Of a stretch of 64,000 bases of DNA, positions 22,883-34,085 are shown piece by piece. The position numbers were made by a program, and so were the translations under genes. A model generated the notes under the pieces. That model was not told where the DNA came from. It saw only the letters and a program-made list of their open reading frames with translations, and ran no database searches. The stretch lies in NCBI RefSeq assembly GCF_030463535.1, contig NC_132878.1:30171761-30235760 (forward strand), given 5' to 3'. Within the stretch, counting starts at the first letter, position 1; every line of letters starts with the position of its first letter. The DNA comes from Salminus brasiliensis (lineage: Eukaryota > Chordata > Actinopteri > Characiformes > Bryconidae).

Positions 22883-23905
22883 TCAAAATAATTTAATTCT
22901 TGATGAATTAGGCTGAAATATTTTGCCCAACAATATCATTCTAAATGATTTTCTAAACCAGCTATAAAATAATGCATATACAATGGGATTACAAGTGGAA
23001 TAGATATATCCAACCCAAGTAAATAAGTCAAATAAAACCACTGGAATTTTATATCCAATAAAAGGATCAATTAAAGAACAGATAAAAGAGGGCATCCAAA
23101 ACAGTAGAAATACACCTATTACAATGGCTAAAGTTTTAGTAGCCTTTATCTCTGTTTTACCCACTCGTTGAGAAGACCTGATTTTGCCATTTTGAATTAA
23201 GCGAGCTTGTCTTTGAGCAATGTGGAATATTTTCAGATATAAGCTAACCATGACTACAGCAGGGAAGTAGAAACAGAGCACTGTGAATACAGTACTAGCT
23301 GTTCTGCTTAGATACAGGAAACAGCCACCCTCACAGGCAACATTAGAGTAGTAAAACTCTTCAATGCCCAATATACCAAGCTCAAGAAATATAATCCCAA
23401 ATCCCACAAAAGCTGAAATGGTCCAACATACAATAATCATAAGTAGAGTGGTATTAGGAGTCATTTTACTGTGGTAGAGAAGGGGGTGACACACTGCATA
23501 ATATCGATCTACAGAAATTATACACAAATTTAAAATAGAAGCAGTACATAAAGTGATATCAAGACTGGTGTGGATTTTACAAAATATGTTCCCTAAATAC
23601 CAACAAGTCATAACAGAACGTAACATGCTAGGAGGCATCACAACCCCTCCTACAAGCAAGTCAGCTACAGCCAGCGAGAGAATGAGGTAGTTAGTTGGTG
23701 TGTGCAGCTGCTTGAAGTGAATGACAGTTATGATCGCCAACAAATTCCCCCAAAATGTAAACAGTGATGTAAAGCCAAAAAACAAGTAAAGTAAATATTG
23801 AACTTCCTGTGGATAAACAACCTTTGAGCATGAACTGTTTAGAAATTCATAGCAGAGTAATGGGTTTTCCAGTACAGTTTGATTGAGAGTTGTTTTGTAG
23901 CCCAT
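22883..23905 (-). CDS. taar: Trace amine-associated receptor, Asp3.32 type, altered TM7 fingerprint
   Basis: Intact, 340 residues, the tandem sister of the receptor at 17715. Asp116 (3.32), DRY, loop-2 CEGGC, Trp270 (6.48) and Tyr300 (7.43) are all present. Three departures from its sisters stand out. Position 7.45 is Tyr302 (GYIYSTCNP) where the TAAR fingerprint has Asn. Extracellular loop 1 reads RSVMTCW instead of RSVETCW. Intracellular loop 3 lacks three residues (SSQRVGK versus SSQRHTSVGK). The frame is otherwise clean, so it may still work or may be in early decay. The ATG at 23905 lies 9 bp inside a splice acceptor (AG at 23915-23916). Amine sensing is inferred. Confidence 0.95.
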   Translation of the reverse strand: MGYKTTLNQTVLENPLLCYEFLNSSCSKVVYPQEVQYLLYLFFGFTSLFTFWGNLLAIITVIHFKQLHTPTNYLILSLAVADLLVGGVVMPPSMLRSVMTCWYLGNIFCKIHTSLDITLCTASILNLCIISVDRYYAVCHPLLYHSKMTPNTTLLMIIVCWTISAFVGFGIIFLELGILGIEEFYYSNVACEGGCFLYLSRTASTVFTVLCFYFPAVVMVSLYLKIFHIAQRQARLIQNGKIRSSQRVGKTEIKATKTLAIVIGVFLLFWMPSFICSLIDPFIGYKIPVVLFDLFTWVGYIYSTCNPIVYALFYSWFRKSFRMILLGKIFQPNSSRIKLF

Positions 23906-23914
23906 AATTTTGTC

Positions 23915-24300
23915 CTAATAATGAAATAAATAAAGCATTAACATGATTGATTACAAATACATGTTTTTAAAATGTAAAGATGTACCTAAAAAGCAGGGTC
24001 AATAAATAAACAAAGTGTGTATATTGACATTTTTGAGATTGATCTGAAATGGTGATTCAAGCTATTTAAAACAATAAACAACTTTCTAAAATATCACATT
24101 TAGTGTTTTACACTGGAAAGTTCGTACACAGCATTTTTAGTAATACACAGGACATGTGTTTGAGCTCTGTGAGCTCAGGCCTCACCCACTAAACTGGGAG
24201 AAACAAAAAAGCAGACAGGAGATGTGTTATTTATAGTCTTACACCACATCTAAAACATCACGTGTTTAGTGTATTCCCTTGATGTGTTTCTTATGCTTTG
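23915..24300 (-). promoter_or_regulatory. Putative promoter and 5' region of TAAR 22883-23905
   Basis: The region parallels that of the sister at 17715: acceptor TTATTAG|GAC, and a TATAAAT at 24229-24235 within a conserved block (about 24115-24300). The matching donor site is degraded here: AAAT|GTAAGTA in the sister reads AAAT|GTCAATA. Splicing of a first exon may therefore fail or use another site. Confidence 0.45.
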
Positions 24301-24985
24301 GAAGTTGTGGAAGTTATATGAAACCAAAATATCAAACATTCTGCTGGCATGTGGGACACCTGCTTAAGCCAGTGACTTTAATGTCCAGAAAATGAAGAGT
24401 GAATGCTCATGTGCTAATCAGTAGACAAGATATAGTTATTCCGTGCACTTTGAAAGAAGGCATTTCCAACTCATCTGTGATGTAATGTTTTGCAATTTTG
24501 TAATTGGCTTGAGTGAGCCACCTACAGCTACCTTAACTGTTAAGCTGCAGGCCATTTGGCAGATGGAAAAATACCTACAATATTACATTTATCTTTTACC
24601 AAAGAATGAGTTGGTCGAGTGCTTGACATTAACTACAGAATGTTCACCTTATTAATAAAATAACAAAAAGAGAAGATTGCAGCAGTGAATACATGTAATG
24701 AGTGGCTGACCTAGAATGAGGACTGAATCCAGGCTGATGCGTTGGCAGGCCAACACTTCGACAACTGACAAACAAAAGGCTAAAACGGGTGGAAAAACAA
24801 ACTCCACATGTAATGTGGGAGAAATGGTGGAAAAATAAACAAAGGCTTCCAGGGGAGAACCACAAGGAAAATGTGAACTGATGATAGAAAAAAGGGGTGT
24901 TTTGCTTCCTCAAACTAGTGCCTTATCTCCTCTGGTGCAAGCCAGATTGCCAGTAACCAGTAACGTCTTCATCAGGGCAGTCAAA
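24301..24985. other. Intergenic, nothing firmly recognised
   Basis: No domain-bearing frame. The right part may contain flanking sequence of the gypsy remnant that follows. Confidence 0.35.
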
Positions 24986-24989
24986 GGGG

Positions 24990-25500
24990 CAGCCACAGTG
25001 CCAAGGTTTTTCACAAACCATCGGAAGAAGTTAGAAAAGCCTAGAGGCACTGGACTAGGTGTACAGGGGTGGGCAGGGGCCTGTAATCTATGACCTTGAT
25101 TTTGGTGGGATCCAACAAAGCTTCAAAAGGAAATTGTCTGCATATGAAACTGAGATTTCCAGTCTGATGAACAGGTGGTTTTTTCAGAAGCATGTCATCC
25201 AAGTAGATGAACACGTACCTGTCCTACCCAAAGCCTTCAGGACCAGTGTCTATGGCTACTATTGGCATGGCTCCCACAAGGGGACCAGGTGCCCTGCCAC
25301 TCCAGAGTCTAAAAAGTCTGGAATGTGCACCTCAAACGACCCCCATGCTAGTCTGGTGATGAGAAACGCCCCCGAGGCCAGAGACCCTGCAGTAAAGGCA
25401 CCTACTTTCACACATGCAGACCTTGTGCTTCTGTTGCAGAGTGTGCCCCAACTGCATGGGGCATGGGGCCCCAACAGAATGGTTTCTGACACTCAAGGAA
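24990..25500 (-). mobile_element. Degenerate Ty3/gypsy remnant with an internal deletion
   Basis: On the minus strand a protease-like segment (near 25330-25280) reads FLDSGVAGHLV, with an intact DSG-type active site. It is followed almost at once by an RT catalytic segment, DRYVFIYLDDMLL (near 25230-25190). The intervening RT fingers are missing, showing a large deletion. Upstream a knuckle-like CLYCRVSGL is visible. It is non-functional. Confidence 0.65.
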
Positions 25501-25620
25501 GACCTAAGACATGGCAGGCAGAACTCATGGCAGTAGGGTAGCAGTAGGCAAGCTTGTCCTTAAGCTTCTGACTGAGGCCATGGTGGACAATGGAAACAAG
25601 AGTGCTGGTGTTCCACCCAC

Positions 25621-26718
25621 TCAGCCTCTTCAATAAAGCAGTGGTCTTCTTAGAGGTGTGCGACCCAGTTTCCGGAGGGAGGGGATCGTGCTCTGATTCA
25701 GTATTTCAAAGCACATATTGGAGTTCATGTGTCCCTCAATGAAATGTAACTTCCCAACACCTGCTGCACTCATGCAGCCCCAGACCATGGCATTCCCACC
25801 ATCATGCTTGACTGTAGGCATGACACACTTATCTTTGTACTTCTCACCTAATTGCCGCCACACATGCTTGAGACCATCTGAACCAAACAAATTAATCTTG
25901 GTCTCATCAGACCATAGGACATGGTTCCAGTAATCCATGTCCTTTGTTGACATGTATTCAGCAAACTATTTGCAGGCTTTCTTGTGTACAGACTTCAGAA
26001 GAGGCTTCCTTCTGGGGTGACAGCCATACAGACCAATCTGATGTAGTGTGCGGCGTATGGTCTGAGCACTGACAGGCTAACCCCCCACCTCTTCAATCTC
26101 TGCAGCACTTCTGCGGCTATCTTTCAAAGACAGCATTCAATGCTCAGATGTGACGCTGAGCACGTGCACTTAGCTTTTTGGACGACCAACGCAAGGTCTG
26201 TTCTGAGTGGACCCTGCTCTTTTAAAACGCTGGATGTGGCCACTGTGCTGCAGCTCAGTTTCAGTTGCAACAATTCATCTTTTAAGATCCTCAGAGAGTT
26301 CTTTGCCATGAGGTGCCATGTTGGAACTTTCATTGACCAGTGTGAGAGAGTGTGAGAGCTGTACTATAAAATTGAACACACCTGCTCTCTATGCAGACCT
26401 GAGACATAGTAACACTAATGAGTCACATGACATTTTGGAGGGAAAATGACAAGCAGTGCTCAATTTAGACATTTAGTGGTGTAGTCTCTTAGGAGTGTAC
26501 TCACTTTTGTTGCCAGTGGTTTAGACATTAATGGCTGTATATTTGTATATATATTGTATATGTATATAGAGTTATTTTGAGGGAAGAATAAATTTACACT
26601 GTTTTATAAGCTGCACACAGACTACTTTTCATTGTGTCAATGTTGTCCCATGAAGAGATATACTTAAATATCTGCAGGGGTGTTGTGAGGGGTGTTCTCA
26701 CTTTTGTGATGCACTGTA
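25621..26718 (-). mobile_element. Tc1/mariner transposon, 3'-truncated
   Basis: The right end has a Tc1-type terminus, ttctcacttttgtgatgcac followed by tgta, finishing at 26718. A long untranslated stretch and a transposase start (MAKNSLRILKDELLQLKL near 26310) follow on the minus strand. At 25953-25630 comes a DDE core segment: VLWSDETKINLFGSDG, then GGNAMVWGCMSAAGVG and SMIPSLRKLG-like sequence. The copy stops before the second catalytic Asp motif (HDNDPKH in relatives) and has no left terminus. Frameshifts separate the head from the core. It is dead. Confidence 0.85.
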
Positions 26719-26721
26719 TTT

Positions 26722-27463
26722 ATAATAGCACAAAATTCTCTCAGAAGCTCTGCTACTGGGTTGGCTGTTTCAGTGCTCCATTACCCCCTTGGACAGGGGC
26801 TTCATCTTTTGTGCCAGCGGTATATTCATGGATGCAACGAAGTGAACAAGTGTTGGAGCAAACTCTACATTGTAACAAGGAGCAAGCCAACCATCACAGA
26901 AAAGATGCCCCTGTATTTCAACCCGGGGCAGGGTATGGCTGGCAACAAAGGATTTCAGGAACCTAGAGGGAAGTAGAAAATTGATACCTAGATACATAGT
27001 ACCTTTTAAGGTCGAGAAACACATTAATGAAGTGACTTATAGGTTGCATTTACCCTCTCGTTTTGGAGTTTTGTGTTCTTTTCATGTCTTTTTGCTCAAA
27101 CGTGTTATAGCAGGTCCTGGTGACGAGGCTTCGCCGGATGTCACCCCACCACTGCCGGACATGGGTAATAGGGACCCGGTCTACACTGTCCGCAGGCTGC
27201 TGGATTTTTGAAGATGAAGGGGACAGCTCCAGGACTTGGTGGATTAGGAGGGATATGGCCCAGAGGAGCAGTGCTGGGTGCCTACTAGGGACATTCTGGA
27301 TCTGGCTCTTATTGTGGAGATCCACCGTCGTCATCCCAATAGGCCTGCTCCTCGTCCTAGGGGCCGCCCAGGACAGGGCCCCTTCAACTAGCTCCTGAAT
27401 ACTCATTTCTGGTTTCCTGCACCTCCACACCTCAGGAGCTCTGGGTCCACCTCGGTTGGGCTG
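26722..27463 (+). mobile_element. Ty3/gypsy integrase C-terminus and chromodomain, left part
   Basis: Plus-strand frames show the integrase tail (HNSLRSSATGLAVSVLHY, WTGASSFVPAVYSWMQRSEQ), a polymerase-linked GPY/F-like segment (27000-27120: VPFKVEKHINEVTYRLHLP, SFHVFLLKRV) and a chromodomain whose reading frame shifts near 27210 (PVYTVRRLLDF, then WVPTRDIL-like and RRPRGRP-like sequence). The element is cut at 27463 by a BEL/Pao insertion and resumes at 37270. Stops and frameshifts show it was already decayed or has decayed since. Confidence 0.8.
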
Positions 27464-27977
27464 TGTACTGTTGCACCCAATGTGACCCCGTGTCCTATAC
27501 TGGGATTCACAGCCAGCTAAACTCCCTTTTGCATCACTTCCTCCAAGGAACAGGCGCGTGATGTATTTGGACATAATTTAATGCAAAAAACAATACAAAA
27601 TACAGAAAGATACTCAGTATACAAATCATAATATGTCCACTTAAATCAAATAAACATTTCCTTTTATGTACAGGATGCATTAAAGGGCCAATTTTAACTT
27701 CAAATTGGACTTCACTATACTGACATATACAACACGTTAAAACTTCCCAAATTTACTTCAATAATGACATCAAACAAAACTTCAAACTTACTCATATTGC
27801 CACTTAAAGGAACAGAAAGGAGTGGATGGCTTGAGTAGATACACACCATGCTTCGCCTGCCTCATGAGAAAACTAAAACCTTTCCTGTTCATTTCTCCCA
27901 TTTGCTCAGCATAGCGAACTGTGCAAACCTGCGCCCCCTATAGGCCTGGAGAAACAACATAAATCCGCTCCAGTACA
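27464..27977 (-). repeat. 3' LTR of the BEL/Pao element
   Basis: 514 bp. Compared base by base with the 5' LTR I find two substitutions (near 27730) and two gaps: 15 bp missing near 27584 and 17 bp missing near 27770. Confidence 0.93.
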
Positions 27978-28031
27978 CTCCCTGTCTGGCATTATTTTAA
28001 GAATGCCACTATAACCTACTTAAATATTAAA

Positions 28032-29249
28032 CTAATCTCTTAGAGACAAAAGAAGGATACAGTCCGAAATAGGTCTATAGAAGATCTTAGTCATCTTGTC
28101 ACGTGTAACCTTCACTTCCACTTTCCTGACAACTCCATCTCTGCTCGGAAGGGTTTTCACAATGACTCCCATAGGCCATTCATTTCTTTTCAGTTGCTTG
28201 TCCTTTAGAAGAATGATGTCTCCTTCCTTCACATTTGGTTTGTTGCACTGCCACTTCTGACGACTCTGGAGCATGTTGAGGTATTCTTTCTGCCATCTGG
28301 CCCAGAATATGTCAGCAAGGGCTTGAACTCTCTTCCATTGATGTTTATACATGTCGGCCTTGGTGAAGTCCCCAGGTGGAGTCGGGATTGGATCAAACTT
28401 TTGGGTCAGTAGAGTTGAGGGGGTCAGGATCAAAGGGGCCTCAGGATCTGAGGAAACAGGCACCAAGGGCCTCGCATTGACTATAGCTGTCACCTCAGCC
28501 ATTAACGTTGTCAAGACCTTGTGAGTTAGAGTAGGGTTCCCTGCTTGTAGGAGCATTGAGTCTAGGATGCGTCGTAAGATGCCTATCATACGCTCCCAGG
28601 TGCCACCCATGTGAGATGAGTGGGGAGCATTGAACACCCAGGAACACCTCTGTTTGTGTAGGTAGTCATTCACACTTGTCTCACCAGGCTTTGGAGGATC
28701 CAGCTTCAGTTCCTTGGAGGCACCAATGAAATTGGTGCCGCAGTCTGACCTCAACTGTTTAGCAGGACCTCTAATTGCAAAAAATCTACGAAGAGCATTA
28801 ATAAAACTGGACGAGCTCAGTGTTTCAATTACTTCGATATGAATGGCCCTTGTAGACATACATGTGAACAAGACTGCCCATCTCTTGCTGTTAGCTTGAC
28901 CACCTTTAGTGCGGCGTGTTGTTACATCCCACGGTCCAAACACATCAAGGCTGACAAAGGAAAATGGGGGATCACTCTGTAAGCGTTCGGCAGGCAAGTC
29001 TGCCATAATTTGCTGCTCTGTTCTGCCTCGAAGCTTTCTGCAGGTGACACATTTGTGGATTACACTGCTGATGGATCTCTTAGCACCAACTATCCATTAG
29101 CCACTTGCTCTCACAGCTCCCTCAGTAAAGTGTCTTCCTTGGTGCTGAACGGCTTCATGGTGATGTCGAATAAGCAGTGTAGTAACGTGATGTTTTCCTG
29201 GTATCAGAAGAGGGTTGGCTTCATGACTTGGCAAGTTGGACTCTGCCAG
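28032..29249 (-). pseudogene. BEL/Pao integrase (pol C-terminal part)
   Basis: The open part (29006-28032, 324 residues) carries the integrase core with all three catalytic acids: Asp in SLDVFGPWDV, Asp in SDCGTNFIGA, Glu in HMGGTWERMIGI. A DNA-binding C-terminus follows (KEGDIILLKDKQLKRNEWPM). Upstream in the same frame (29249-29007) is the zinc-binding segment with HHH and CVTCRKLRG. It is interrupted by TAA at 29097-29099 and separated from RNase H by TGA at 29250-29252. Integrase would insert the element's cDNA into chromosomes. Confidence 0.88.
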
Positions 29250-30510
29250 TCACCCTCCTACACGCAGTAAGTTTTCGTCATCAATCATGGGATTAAGTTT
29301 CTGAAGGGAAATGTTGTGTGGTATGTCTCGTTTTGTCATGATACATTTTATTTCCTCTGCATAAACTTCCTGCTGGACAGCCCTGATGATTGTGTGTTCT
29401 GCTTGAGTTAAAGCTTCATCTGTGAAACCTGCCTTACAAAGGTGCCAGCCGCTACAACCGCTACCATCCTTGGACTTGAAACCGTGAGAGATGTGATGGA
29501 GGTAGGCCACTGCTTTGACAAGGGAAGTCCATTTTGAGAACCGTTCAAAGCGCGATGAACCTAAGGCACCTGGAGCAGTTGTGGTCACAAGCACGGTCAC
29601 GTTCTGTCGAATTTCTACATCTAACTCTGGGTCGACAAGTTCATATGGGCCTTTTTCTAGGGAAATGTTCTCATAGTTGAGAAGAAATGCTGGGCCGTAC
29701 AACCATGAAATACTAGCAAGTTTCTCAGCTGCTACAGACCGAGAGCCATGATCAGCGGGATTGTGCTCTGTCGGGACATATCTCCACTGGTCTGGTAGAG
29801 AAGACAGCTTGATTCTTTGCACACGATTGTTCACATATACATGAAATCTTCTGTTTTGATTGTTGATGTATTCTAACACCACTTTACTGTCAGTGTAAAA
29901 TGTTGTCCTGTCAATCTTCATTTTTAGTTCTTCCATAAGAACCTCTGACATCTCCACTGCCAGCACTGCAGCACAGAGCTCTAATCGGGGAATGGTAAGC
30001 TCTGGTACAGGAGCCAATTTGGCCTTACCCATGACGAACCCAACTTCATTGTGCCCATCTTCATGTGTGACCTTCAGGTAGGCTACTGCTGCGATGGCTT
30101 TCACTGAAGCGTCTGAGAATACACAAAGTTCGATGTAGATGGCTTGTGAGATGGAAAACGTGACATAGGTACGAGGAATGTGTACATTTGTGAGACTCTG
30201 TAATGAATTGTGCCATCTTCCCCAGTCATCATACATGTCTTGGGGTAAGGGGCTGTCCCACTCAAGGTTGCTGCTGGATAGCTCTTTGAGAAGAAGTCTG
30301 CCTTTGATTGTTACAGGAGCAAGTAAGCCAAGAGGATCAAACAAGCTATTTGCTGTCGAGAGTACGCCACGGCGAGTGAAGGGTTTCTGCTCTTGTGGAA
30401 CATGGAATGTAAACGTGTCTGATACGGGGTTCCAATTCACCCCTAAGCTGCGTTGGATTGGAAGCTCATCACTTGTTAAATCAAGATCTTTGATATCTTC
30501 AGCCCTATCC
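29250..30510 (-). pseudogene. BEL/Pao RT C-terminus and RNase H (pol middle part)
   Basis: About 420 residues. They include the RT connection seen in Pao polyproteins (RRGVLSTANSLFDPLGLLAP) and an RNase H domain with Asp in CVFSDASVKA, Glu in IPRLELCAAVL, Asp in FYTDSKVVLEYI, and a late Asp in HNPADHGSR. The domain degrades the RNA template during cDNA synthesis. The upstream join is a +1 shift in a C7 run; the downstream end is the TGA at 29250. Confidence 0.88.
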
Positions 30511-31182
30511 TCAGGGGGGGAATGCATTCACTACTTCCGCTTTGTTGGAGACAATCTTGTGAAGACGCAGATTTGAGAGGGCAAGCATTTTCTGAGCTCT
30601 CTGCAGGACATCAATAGCCTCGGCTTCGGTTGAGAAAGACTTTAATGCATCGTCGACATAAAAGTCTTTCTCTATGAAGTTTCGGGCATCAGTTCCATAT
30701 TCACTTTCTGCCTCCCTTGCCGCCATTCTCAGCCCATAGATCGCCACTGCTGGGGAGGGACTGTTACCGAAGACGTGCACCCTCATACGATAGTCTACTA
30801 CGTCATTGGTGAGGTCGTTGTCTTTGTACCACAGGAAGCGAAGGTAATCTCTGTGATCTTCTTGGACCACAAAGCAGTAGAACATTTGTTCAATGTCAGC
30901 TGTGATGGCGACCGGTTCTTTCCTGAAGCGAAGCAGCACGCCCAAAAGTGTGTTATTCAGGTCCGGGCCAGAAAGTAGTACGTCATTGAGGGACACTCCA
31001 TCAAACTGCACGCTCGAATCAAACACCACACGTATCTTTCCTGGCTTCTGTGGATGGTATACACCAAATATCGGGAGATTCCAGTTCTCTTTATCTTTGT
31101 TGTGAGGTGGTGCGAGCTCTGCATGTTGGTTGTTGAGCATTTTCTGCATGAATTCAACAAAGTGTGCTTTCATTTCTGGTTT
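30511..31182 (-). pseudogene. BEL/Pao reverse transcriptase (pol part)
   Basis: RT fingers and palm: HPQKPGKIRVVFDSSVQFDG, the first catalytic Asp in ITADIEQMFYCF, and the YVDD box in EKDFYVDDALKS. The start is cut off by the LINE: the frame resumes at KKPEMKAHF, which belongs directly after SLRRT on the other side of the LINE (near 34086). The end runs into a C7 homopolymer where one extra C yields a premature stop. Confidence 0.88.
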
Positions 31183-34085
31183 CTTGTCAAGTCAAGTCAA
31201 GTGGGTTTATTGTCATTTCAACTACATACAGAGTACACAGTGAAACGAAACAACGTTCCTCCAGGACCATGGTGCAACATAGACAGTGCATACAAGACAC
31301 AAGTGCAACACAAACAAACAAGTGCGGACAGACAACACAGTACAGACAGAGGATAATAAATAATGACCGTAGTGTGCAAGTTGTGCAATGTGCAATAAAT
31401 AGAGTCCAGTGAGGTAGTAAAGTTATTAGTGCAAATGCTTGTGCAAAAAATGCTTCCCATGTTATCTGGGGTAAATGATTGGAAAGAGAGAGAGAGGGAG
31501 AGTGTACATGTACCAGAAAGATATCAGTTCAGAAGTTGAGTTGTGTTGAGGAGTCTGATGGCTTGGGGGAAGAAGCTATTGCAGAGTCTGGTCGTGTTGG
31601 ACCGGATGCTGCGGTACCTTCTTCCTGATGGCAGGAGGGAGAACAGTCTGTGTGAAGGGTGGGTGGAGTCATCCACAATGCTGGTTGCTTTGCGGATGCA
31701 GCGGGTGGTGTAAATGTCCATGACGGAGGGGAGAGAGACTCCGATGATCTTCTCAGCTGTCCTCACAATGCGTTGGAGGGACTTGCGGTCAGAGGCTGTG
31801 CAGGTCCCAAACCAGGCAGTGATGCAGCTGCTTAGGATGCTCTCTATGGTTCCCCTATAGAAGAGGGTGAGGATGGGTGGAGGGAGCTCTTCCGGAGGAA
31901 GTAGAGACGCTGTTGGGCTTTCTTGGCTGTAGAGCTGGGGACCAGGTGAGGTTCTCCGCTAGGTGGACACCAAGGAACTTGGTGCTCTTAACGATCTCCA
32001 CAGAGGAGCCGTTGATGTTAAGCGGAGAGTGGTCCGGTCTTGATTTCCTGAAGTCAACAACCATTTCCTTGGTCTTCTCTACATTCCAGTGAAGGTTGTT
32101 GAGTGTACACCAGTCTGTCAGCTGCTGCACCTCCTCTCTGTATGCTGACTCGTCGCCTTTGCTGATGAGACCCAGCACAGTTGTATCATCGGCGAACTTT
32201 ATGATGCTGTTAGAACTGTGTTTCGCAACACAGTCATGAGTCAGCAGGGTGAACAGCAGAGGACTCAGTACACTGCCCTGAGGTGCCCCAGTGTTCATGG
32301 TGATGGTGCTGGAGCTGCTGTCCCCGAACCGGACTAACTGGGGTCTTCCTGTCAGGAAGTCCAGGATCCAGTTGCAGAGGGGGGTGTTGAGGCCCAGCAG
32401 GCTTAACTTCCTGGTGAGGTTCTGTGGGATGATGGTGTTGAATGCTGAACTGAAGTCTATGAACAGCATTCTGACGTAGGTGTCCTTCTTCTCCAGGTGG
32501 GTAAGGGAGAGATGAAGGGTGGTGGTGATGGCATCGTCCGTGGAGTGGTTGGGACGATATGCAAATTGCAGGGGGTCCAATGAAGAGGGCAGTTGGTTCT
32601 TGATGTTCCTCATGACTAACCTCTCGAAGCACTTCATGATGATGGGCGTGAGAGCTACGGGACGGTAGTCATTGAGGCAGGACACCGTGGACTTCTTCGG
32701 CACGGGGACGATGGTGGTGGTCTTGAGGCACGTTGGGACAGTGGAGCTGCGCAGGGAGACGTTGAAGATGTCCGTGAGAACATCTGTCAACTGGTCTGCA
32801 CACTCTCTGAGCACTCTGCCGGGGATGTTGTCTGGTCCTGCAGCTTTCCGTGGGTTGACTCTGCGCAGAGTTTTCCTCACGTCCACTGCAGTCAGGCACA
32901 ACACCTGCTCGTCCGGCTTGGGTGTGGTCTTTCTCACCAACGTGTTGTTCTGTGCCTCAAACCGTGCATAAAAGTCGTTCAGGGCATCGGGGAGGAAGGC
33001 ATCACTGTCACAGGACGGTGGCATTGTCCTGTAGTTTGTGATTTCCTGGATGCCCTGCCACATGCGCCGTGTGTCACCGGTGTCCTTAAAGTGGTTGTGG
33101 ATTCTCTGGGCGTGTGCGCTTTGCCTCTCGGATGGCTCGTGACAATTTGGCTCTTGCTTTCCTTAGGGCCGCCTTGTCACCCACTCTGAAGGCCGAGTCG
33201 CGGGTCCTCAGTAGCGCACGCACCTCAGGAGTCATCCACGGCTTCTGATTTGGGCGTGTGGTGATGGTCTTGGAGACAGTGACATCATCAATACACTTAC
33301 TGATGTAGCCAGGGACTGATGCTGTGTACTCCTCCAAGTTAACAGAGTCGCCTTCTGTCGCAGCCTCCCTAAACATGTCCCATGCAGTGCACTCAAAACA
33401 GTCCTGAAGGGCAGAGATGGCTCCTGCCGGCCAGGTTCTCACCTGCTTCTGAACTGGTCTGGAGCGTCTGATGAGGGGTGTGTAAGCTGGAGTCAGATAC
33501 ACAGACATGTGGTCCGAGAACGCGAGGTGGGGGCGGGGCTCGGCCCGGTACGCGCTGGGATGTTTGTGTAAACAAGGTCCAGCGCGTTCGCTCCTCTCGT
33601 GGCAAAGTCCACATGTTGATGGAATTTAGGGAGGACTGACCGGAGATTTGCATGGTTGAAATCTCCGGCGACAATGAACAGTCCGTCTGGATGTTTGGTC
33701 TGCAGATCGCTGATGCCCCCGTGCAGTTCCCACAGTGCCTCCTTAGCATTAGCATTAGCGCTAGCGCTAGGCGGTATGTACACGGCGGCTATCAGCACGG
33801 CGGAGAACTCCCGTACTAAATAAAAAGGTCTGCACTTGACTATGATGAACTCCACCAGCGGAGAGCAGTGCTTGGCGACAGTCACAGCGTTGTTACACCA
33901 TTCCGTGTTGATGTAAACACACACGCCTCCTCCGCGGGTCTTCCCGGACAGAGCCGCGCTCCTATCCGCTCTGAACGAGGCTAGCCCATCTAGCTGAATG
34001 GCGCTGTCTGGAATACTGTCGCTGAGCCACGATTCCACAAAGACTAGAGCACAGCAGTCTCTGAACTGCTGTGTACGTCGCAGGG
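31182..34085 (-). mobile_element. Rex1-like LINE inserted in the BEL/Pao pol gene
   Basis: A 2.9-kb 5'-truncated LINE. At its start (34085-33500) is an endonuclease: VFVESWLSDSIPDSAIQLDG, RGGGVCVYINTEW, IAAVYIPPSA, FIVAGDFNHANL. The reverse transcriptase is largely open at 33063-31855 (402 residues) with [41 protein letters not shown] and the FADDTTVL catalytic box. A C-terminal segment follows at 31766-31524. The 3' end has a short tail of gacttgact-type repeats at 31182-31200. Frameshifts near 33500 and 33075 and breaks after 31855 make it inactive. Assignment to Rex1 rather than another CR1-group family is tentative. Confidence 0.85.

Noticed and set aside
31855-33063. A host gene of 402 codons
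   Set aside because: It is the reverse transcriptase of a LINE, shown by FADDTT and GAPQGS motifs and by copies at 19.7 and 54.6 kb.
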